NCBI GenBank assembly: GCA_016194905.1
Contig: JACQAP010000008.1
Location: 186,001 to 250,000 of the forward strand
Origin: Betaproteobacteria bacterium
Lineage (GTDB): Bacteria; Pseudomonadota; Gammaproteobacteria; Burkholderiales; JACQAP01
Reading direction: 5' to 3'
Length of the DNA stretch: 64,000 nt
The translations under genes were made by a program, and so were the position numbers. Under the pieces are notes generated by a model. The model had not been told where the DNA came from and did no database searches. It saw only the letters and a program-made list of their open reading frames with translations. Shown here one piece after another: positions 59,528 through 64,000 of the stretch. Within the stretch, counting starts at the first letter, position 1. Each line of letters begins with the position of its first letter.

Positions 59528-60376
59528 GTGCTGCGCCAATCCGCTGCTTTAGCAACCGTACGCAAACCCCGAAAAAAACGCAGGCGTCGCTTCGGCCTCT
59601 CAAGGTTTTGGCCGGGCGCGCGTTTGCGTCGACGTGGGTTTCGGGCGTTCCGGCGCGCGCCGCCTATTACGCAGGCTGTCGTTGCGGTGGCCGTCGTCCT
59701 CACTCTTTGGCTTGCGTTCAATTGGGCCTATCAGGTCATCCGCAAGCCGTCGGAGCTGTTCTTTCCGGTCAGCGGCGCGCTTTACAAGACACCGTACGAG
59801 ACGTGGCAGGAGTACGCCCCCATCTTTCGCGAGCATGCAACTAATACAATCACGCCCGACTTACTCGCCGCGCTCGCGCAGGTGGAAGGGTCGGGCAATC
59901 CGGTGGTGCGGACGTACTGGCGTTGGTCGTTACAGCGCAAGCCGTTCGATGTTTATCGGCCGGCGTCGAGCGCGGTCGGGATGTATCAGATCACGGATGG
60001 GACCTTCGCCGAGGCTAAGCGTTACTGCATCCATGATCACACTGTCGTCGACGATGGGCCCTGGAACGAACCGGATTCGTGCTGGTTCAACGGCCTCTAC
60101 ACGCGGACCGTGCCGACGCACGCCGTCGAGCTCACGTCCGCGTACCTGGATCGCGGCGTCGCGAATACGCTGAAGCGACTTCGCATCGCCAATGTGACGT
60201 TTCAGCAAAAGCAGGATCTGGCGGCCGTGATTCACTTATGCGGTGCGGGAGCGGGTGAGATTTACGCCCGGCGCCGGTTCCGACTGATTTCCGGCCAGCG
60301 CTGCGGTGATCACGATGTCCAGGCGTATGTTGCGCGAGTCAATGCGATGAAGCGGGTGTTTGTGCGCCTGGAGTGA
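59528..60376 (+). CDS. lytic transglycosylase-like membrane protein
   Basis: A 282-residue protein with a basic N-terminus, one membrane segment (ITQAVVAVAVVLTLWLAFNWAY) and a periplasmic SLT-type domain. The catalytic Glu region is LLAALAQVEGSGNPVV and the next signature is SSAVGMYQITDGTFAEAKRYC, the muramidase-fold GMYQI motif. The rest has VHLCGAGAGEIYARRR. Such enzymes cut peptidoglycan between MurNAc and GlcNAc. The GTG at 59528 is the best available start. A lone copy with no secretion-system neighbour. Confidence 0.78.
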   Translation: MLRQSAALATVRKPRKKRRRRFGLSRFWPGARLRRRGFRAFRRAPPITQAVVAVAVVLTLWLAFNWAYQVIRKPSELFFPVSGALYKTPYETWQEYAPIFREHATNTITPDLLAALAQVEGSGNPVVRTYWRWSLQRKPFDVYRPASSAVGMYQITDGTFAEAKRYCIHDHTVVDDGPWNEPDSCWFNGLYTRTVPTHAVELTSAYLDRGVANTLKRLRIANVTFQQKQDLAAVIHLCGAGAGEIYARRRFRLISGQRCGDHDVQAYVARVNAMKRVFVRLE

Positions 60377-60456
60377 ACGGGGAACAATGAACGGCAGGCT
60401 CTGCCAGAGCCTAAGGCTTCCTGCTTTGCCTGTTCACTGATCACCGTTTACTGTTC
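60373..60456. repeat. inverted repeat of GTGAACGG type with inner hairpins
   Basis: The left arm GTGAACGGGGAACAATGAAC is matched on the right by TGTTCACTGATCACCGTTTA. Between them is GGCTCT/GCC/AGAGCC (60397-60411), a small hairpin shared with 61364-61377. A similar unit with GAACGGTACACGGTGATCAG is at 61321-61420. Confidence 0.5.
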
Positions 60457-60536
60457 TGCGCAGAGCCGGCAGTCGTACAAATCCGACCGCTGGATTAATA
60501 AGGGCATTATAGTGTGCGATTATTGGAGGCTTGGTC

Positions 60537-60839
60537 ATGGCAAAGGCGGCGGCAGTCAAGAAGGCAGCGGTCATAGGGTTCGTATCACGCGAGGACTACG
60601 TCGAATTCCGCGCCGCGTGTGTCGATGGCGCGGCGCTGCCGAGTGACTATGGCGCCTTCATGAAGGACTACAACCAACAACTTCAGAGCCTGCGAGCAGA
60701 GGGGATCTCCCCCACGCAAATGCATTTCAAGCCCGCCGAATTGGTCGCCTGGTGCAAGGCCAATGGCCGTGCAGTCGACCGCAAGAGTCGCATCGAGTAT
60801 GCGAACTTCCTTTTCGCAAAATTGAACTTCAAAAAATAA
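60537..60839 (+). CDS. hypothetical protein, small and basic
   Basis: A 100-residue protein: MAKAAAVKKAAVIGFVSRED and then YVEFRAACVDGAALPSDYGAFM, later LVAWCKANGRAVDRKSRIEYANFLFAKLNF. Highly charged, helix-rich, no signal, no known domain. TTGGAGG lies nine bases before the ATG at 60537, and TTATAGT upstream could be a -10 box. Function unknown. Confidence 0.62.
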   Translation: MAKAAAVKKAAVIGFVSREDYVEFRAACVDGAALPSDYGAFMKDYNQQLQSLRAEGISPTQMHFKPAELVAWCKANGRAVDRKSRIEYANFLFAKLNFKK

Positions 60840-60956
60840 GGCAGCGTCCGGACGAATAAACCGCGTCATCCCGCAATTCGCCCTGACCAGATGGAGGGGG
60901 CGCTGCCTGAGCATCGATATGAGTTCCTTGCATCCCGGCCCCGGAGAAGGAAAATC

Positions 60957-61322
60957 ATGATCACCATCCAGCATGAAGGCAGTCTGACGGTCATCGGTGT
61001 ATTCGCCCGACTCGAGATCGCGGATTTCAGGCGACTCGAAGAGGAGATCGAAAGTCAGCTACGGCTTCTGGGCAAGGTCGATCTGCTGGTGGATCTGCGC
61101 GGGATGCTGGGTTACACCCTGGACGTTGCGTTCGAAGACCTCAGGTTCACCCGCGAGCACGCCCATGACGTGGGGCGCGTCGCGATTCTCAGCGAAGACC
61201 ATGCCGTGGTATGGACGGCGCTGTTGTCCGAGCTTTTCGTTCGCGCGAACATCCGCGTATTCGACGACGAAACGCTTGCGCGGGAGTGGCTCGGCCCTGA
61301 AAGGAGGGTAGAGGAAAGGTGA
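60957..61322 (+). CDS. SpoIIAA/STAS-like protein
   Basis: A 121-residue single-domain protein of the SpoIIAA-like (STAS-fold) group: MITIQHEGSLTVIGVFARLE, then DLLVDLRGMLGYTLDVAFEDL, HDVGRVAILSEDHAVVWTALLSELF and a final DDETLAREWL. This matches stand-alone proteins usually described as SpoIIAA-like, of unknown partner. The ATG at 60957 has GGAGAAGG upstream. No phospho-serine signature was recognised. Confidence 0.76.
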   Translation: MITIQHEGSLTVIGVFARLEIADFRRLEEEIESQLRLLGKVDLLVDLRGMLGYTLDVAFEDLRFTREHAHDVGRVAILSEDHAVVWTALLSELFVRANIRVFDDETLAREWLGPERRVEER

Positions 61323-61420
61323 ACGGTACACGGTGATCAGTGAAGAGTAAACGGTGAACGGAGGTTCTGCCAGAGCCTGAGGCCGCAGGATCCCATCTCT
61401 CTTCACCGTTCACTGATCGC
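61321..61420. repeat. inverted repeat of GAACGG type
   Basis: The left arm (GTGAACGGTACACGGTGATC, then AGTGAAGAGTAAACGGTGAA) is matched by CTTCACCGTTCACTGATCGC (61400-61419). It is the same family as the pair at 60373-60456; both contain a CTGCCAGAGCCT core. It follows the STAS-like gene. Confidence 0.55.
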
Positions 61421-61518
61421 TAGATTCTGCGGCCGAGCCTATACTGCCGCGGACACGGTCGGAAAGCCGCCAAAGAGCCGTGATGCCAACTACGTCATTC
61501 AGAGAGGAGATCAGGGTC

Positions 61519-62031
61519 ATGAAGAAACTCGTAATGTGGGCGATGTGTACCTTGTGCGTGGCGAGCTTTCCGGTTGCCGCGCAAAGCTTGCTGAATTCCC
61601 ATCAAAGCGTCGAGATCAAGGCGTCGATCTGGAAGGTTTGGGACGCGGTCAAGGACTTCGACGGTGTGCACAAGTGGCACCCGATGTTTGCGGACGACGT
61701 GCTCAAGTCCGGCGCCAACGACGAAATCGGATCGGTGCGTACCCTCACGGTAAAGGATGGTCCCAGCTTTGACGAAGAGTTGCTGTCCTTCGATGCGCTC
61801 GACAAAAAATTCAGCTACAGAGTCATCGATCCGGCGCCCGTGCCGGTTGCCGATTATGTTTCCACTTTCCAGGTCGTCGAGGGCAGGCGCGGTTACACGA
61901 CGATCCTGTGGCGCAGTTCCTTTCGGAACAATTCCGACGGCAAGATGAAAGACGAGGAGGTCATCGGCTTCATCGATGGCGCGTACCGGGCAGGCCTGGA
62001 CAACCTGAAAACCATGTTCGAATCAAGATAA
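61519..62031 (+). CDS. SRPBCC family protein, exported
   Basis: A 170-residue protein of the START/Bet v1-like (SRPBCC) superfamily. A signal peptide (MKKLVMWAMCTLCVASFPVA) is followed by SVEIKASIWKVWDAVKDFDGVHKWHPMF, the typical PYR/SRPBCC opening, and VIGFIDGAYRAGLDNLKTMF as the last helix. The family binds hydrophobic ligands or acts as cyclase. The ATG at 61519 starts the signal peptide, with GAGGAG upstream; the earlier GTG at 61480 is less likely. Confidence 0.8.
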   Translation: MKKLVMWAMCTLCVASFPVAAQSLLNSHQSVEIKASIWKVWDAVKDFDGVHKWHPMFADDVLKSGANDEIGSVRTLTVKDGPSFDEELLSFDALDKKFSYRVIDPAPVPVADYVSTFQVVEGRRGYTTILWRSSFRNNSDGKMKDEEVIGFIDGAYRAGLDNLKTMFESR

Positions 62032-62111
62032 AGCCCGGCGGCGCCCGTCGTGCAATGCGCGACGGGCGCCATCGATTCGTCCCGACCCGTCACGCCGGCA
62101 ATCGGCCAGCC

Positions 62112-62501
62112 ATGGCCAAACAAACCAATCCCGATCAGGCACGGCTCGACCGCGTGGTCGCCGAGGCACGTCGGCATAGCAGTGAACGAGAGGCAACCTA
62201 TCGCGAGCGGGCGCTCAAATTATTTCCATGGATTTGCGGGCGCTGCGGTCGCGAATTCTCGGGTGTACGCCTGCGCGAATTGACGGTGCACCACAAAGAC
62301 CACAATCACGACAACAACCCGCTCGATGGCAGCAACTGGGAACTACTCTGCATCTATTGCCACGAAAACGAACATGCGCGTGTTGCGGATGAAGCGGTCA
62401 GGGGAAGAAGTCCTGGTGATCAAGGGTCCGTGGCAACCCATAATCCATTCGCCGACCTGCAAGCGAGGCTGGAAGAAAAAAAGGTGAAAGGGCCGCGATG
62501 A
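62112..62501 (+). CDS. HNH endonuclease, YajD family
   Basis: A 129-residue nuclease. A zinc ribbon with CGRCGREF and CIYCHENEHA surrounds the HNH core LTVHHKDHNHDNNPLDGSNW, characteristic of YajD-like proteins. The first 40 residues are a charged helix (RRHSSEREATYRERALKLF). The ATG at 62112 gives MAKQTNPDQARLDRVVAEAR, the usual opening. Substrate and role are not established for the family. Confidence 0.83.
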   Translation: MAKQTNPDQARLDRVVAEARRHSSEREATYRERALKLFPWICGRCGREFSGVRLRELTVHHKDHNHDNNPLDGSNWELLCIYCHENEHARVADEAVRGRSPGDQGSVATHNPFADLQARLEEKKVKGPR

Positions 62502-62610
62502 CTCGGCGAATGGGGGTTGGGGGTGGGGCGGGAATCGTGGCTAGGGCGCGCTACCCGCAAACGGGTGACTTCGTCACTAACGAGTTCGCGCGCCAACCGG
62601 AAATCCTTAT

Positions 62611-63807
62611 TTACGGAACCAGGGTGAAGTTCTGTGTGGCGTCCGCCGCGGAAATGTCCTTCGAGAAGGATTGGGTCTGATAGCCGGTCGCGGAAGCTTC
62701 CACCGCGTACTGGCCCGCCACCGCGGATTGTGCGGCCAGCGCAATCGGCAAGGTGCCCGAACCGTACTGGCCCAGCAGCGGCGCACTGGCAGGCAAGGCC
62801 AGGCTATACGCGCCGGATAGGAGATCGGCACCCTGCGATTTCACCGTCACGGTCGGCCCGCTCCCCAAGGTCTGCTTCGCCGCCACGAATACGACCTCTT
62901 CGGATGCGCTGACCGGGTTCAACGTTACATTGCCGCTGATGCTGTGCGAAGCGGACACCGGTAACAAAACCGGCGCGGCATTGGAACTAATCGAAACGAT
63001 GCTGTTGTCGTTCGCGACCGGCACGGCAGCGATGGCTGCCGTGGCATGGTCGTCCGCGGTGATCACGACGTCATAGGTTCCAGGCGGAATGCGAGCGAGA
63101 AAGAATTCGCCGGTTTGCGGATCCGGCACAGTGGAATTGACGACCCCACCGTTTACCTCGGCCGAAACCATGACTTGATTGCCGAGCAGCGACGCATCGA
63201 CAAACCCCTTGATTCCGTTCAGTGAGGTGGGAATGACCTTGATCACGGGTTTCAGCGCATACATGCCGTTGCCGCGGGTCACGATCGACTTGCAGGCATC
63301 GAAATCCAGCACCACATCCGTCCGCTGTCCTGAAGCCACATCGAACGAGTTGACCAGCTTGATTCCTGACTGCACTGCGCTGGGGGTAGCCAGCGGGATC
63401 TCGGTGGTCGTTCCAGACAGGACAATCGAGTTCGCGATGGGCTGTCCGGTGTTTGCCGCCAGCACCAGACGCAGTTGGGTGTAATGTCCAACAGTCAGCG
63501 GCGTTTCGCCCAGGCTTTCGAGCACGCCATTGTTGAGATCGAGCAGATTGATTTTTCTGGCGGGGTTGAGGGTGATGTCGGTCCAGCCATCGCTGGAGTC
63601 CGGCGCAACGGAACTTTGGTGTATGCGTACTTTGCGCACGGTCACATTGACCGCGTCAAAACCGCATGCCGGCGCATCGGTCAGGGAGACCCCCATCGTT
63701 CCAGAAGACGAACCCGAACCACCGCCGCATCCGGTCATCAGAACGGCCACCGTAAACAATGCCGGTAGCCAGCGAAATCGTTTGGTGATTTTCTCAAGTC
63801 TATTCAT
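62611..63807 (-). CDS. DUF4382 lipoprotein
   Basis: A 398-residue lipoprotein. The signal ends with lipobox VLMTGCGGG, followed by a Ser/Gly linker and GTMGVSLTDAPACGFDAVNVTVRKVRIHQS, the standard DUF4382 start. The middle has NLLDLNNGVLESLGETPLTVG and later TYDVVITADDHATAAIA, with a second carboxypeptidase-regulatory-like part. The family is thought to bind surfaces or carbohydrate; function is not proven. The upstream 193 bases to the window end show no gene. Confidence 0.84.
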   Translation of the reverse strand: MNRLEKITKRFRWLPALFTVAVLMTGCGGGSGSSSGTMGVSLTDAPACGFDAVNVTVRKVRIHQSSVAPDSSDGWTDITLNPARKINLLDLNNGVLESLGETPLTVGHYTQLRLVLAANTGQPIANSIVLSGTTTEIPLATPSAVQSGIKLVNSFDVASGQRTDVVLDFDACKSIVTRGNGMYALKPVIKVIPTSLNGIKGFVDASLLGNQVMVSAEVNGGVVNSTVPDPQTGEFFLARIPPGTYDVVITADDHATAAIAAVPVANDNSIVSISSNAAPVLLPVSASHSISGNVTLNPVSASEEVVFVAAKQTLGSGPTVTVKSQGADLLSGAYSLALPASAPLLGQYGSGTLPIALAAQSAVAGQYAVEASATGYQTQSFSKDISAADATQNFTLVP

Positions 63808-64000
63808 GCGCTTCTCTCTTCATCTTTACGCAATATCCGATGGCGACGAGACGCCGGTATGCTGCCCATTGCATGGGACCGCATTTTAGCGAATAGATTG
63901 CTTGCCTTGCGTCGTACACCGCGTGTGTCGGCTTGCCCGTCCCTTCCAATGGCCCGTCGCCACCACGGCCAGCGCCGAGTGCTACCGCGCTTTGGCTCCG

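Overview
The window looks like part of a high-GC betaproteobacterial chromosome, probably from an environmental lineage. The main evidence is the gene order pcnB-folK-deoxynucleoside kinase-panB-panC, a persulfide dioxygenase-rhodanese fusion, small DUF2970-like membrane proteins, and a Liv-type transporter next to beta-oxidation genes. Most genes look about 60-65% GC by eye. A block at about 31.4-37.1 kb is clearly lower, near half. No rRNA, tRNA or CRISPR array was recognised.

Layout. 0-1.1 kb: end of an ABC importer for a metal chelate or cobamide-like ligand. 1.1-6.7 kb: housekeeping run pcnB, folK, dNK, panB, panC and a GhrA-like reductase. 6.9-9.2 kb: accessory genes that look like integron cassettes, with an attC-like site between two of them, then a frameshifted lipoprotein gene. 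9.3-26.8 kb: a catabolic cluster with an acyl-CoA ligase, a five-part Liv-type ABC importer, an enoyl-CoA hydratase/3-hydroxyacyl-CoA dehydrogenase fusion, a thiolase, an acyl-CoA dehydrogenase, two SDRs, a thioesterase, an esterase and an amidohydrolase. Together these could import, activate and beta-oxidise a carboxylic acid. Many intergenic gaps here carry inverted pairs of degenerate short repeats.

26.8-31.3 kb: a repeat-rich accessory zone with an IS200-derived mini-element, chains of tiny hairpins, a Fic protein behind an array of TGTCGAA half-sites, a small cytochrome c, a DUF4160/DUF2442 pair and a glutathione S-transferase. 31.4-37.1 kb: a lower-GC defence-like island in which a NurA nuclease, a HerA ATPase and a DNA methyltransferase overlap or nearly abut, followed by a DUF3883 PD-(D/E)xK protein and preceded by a clipped membrane endonuclease-like fragment. 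This is the strongest candidate for a poorly described system. 37-41.5 kb: small secreted proteins and a 1047-residue secreted protein with five cysteine-rich repeats fused to an alpha/beta hydrolase.

41.5-60 kb: intact genes (OmpA-like, adhesin E-like, DHDPS family, RidA, Vgb-like propeller, HicBA, persulfide dioxygenase, TAXI receptor, cardiolipin synthase, AhpD-like protein, nucleotidyl cyclase, lytic transglycosylase) mixed with many truncated genes: Fic, HigB-type toxin, Baeyer-Villiger monooxygenase, RAYT transposase, HAD dehalogenase, YjbQ, PIN toxin and SAM hydroxide adenosyltransferase. The mix suggests repeated insertion and deletion. 60-64 kb: small conserved genes (STAS-like, SRPBCC, HNH nuclease) and a DUF4382 lipoprotein.
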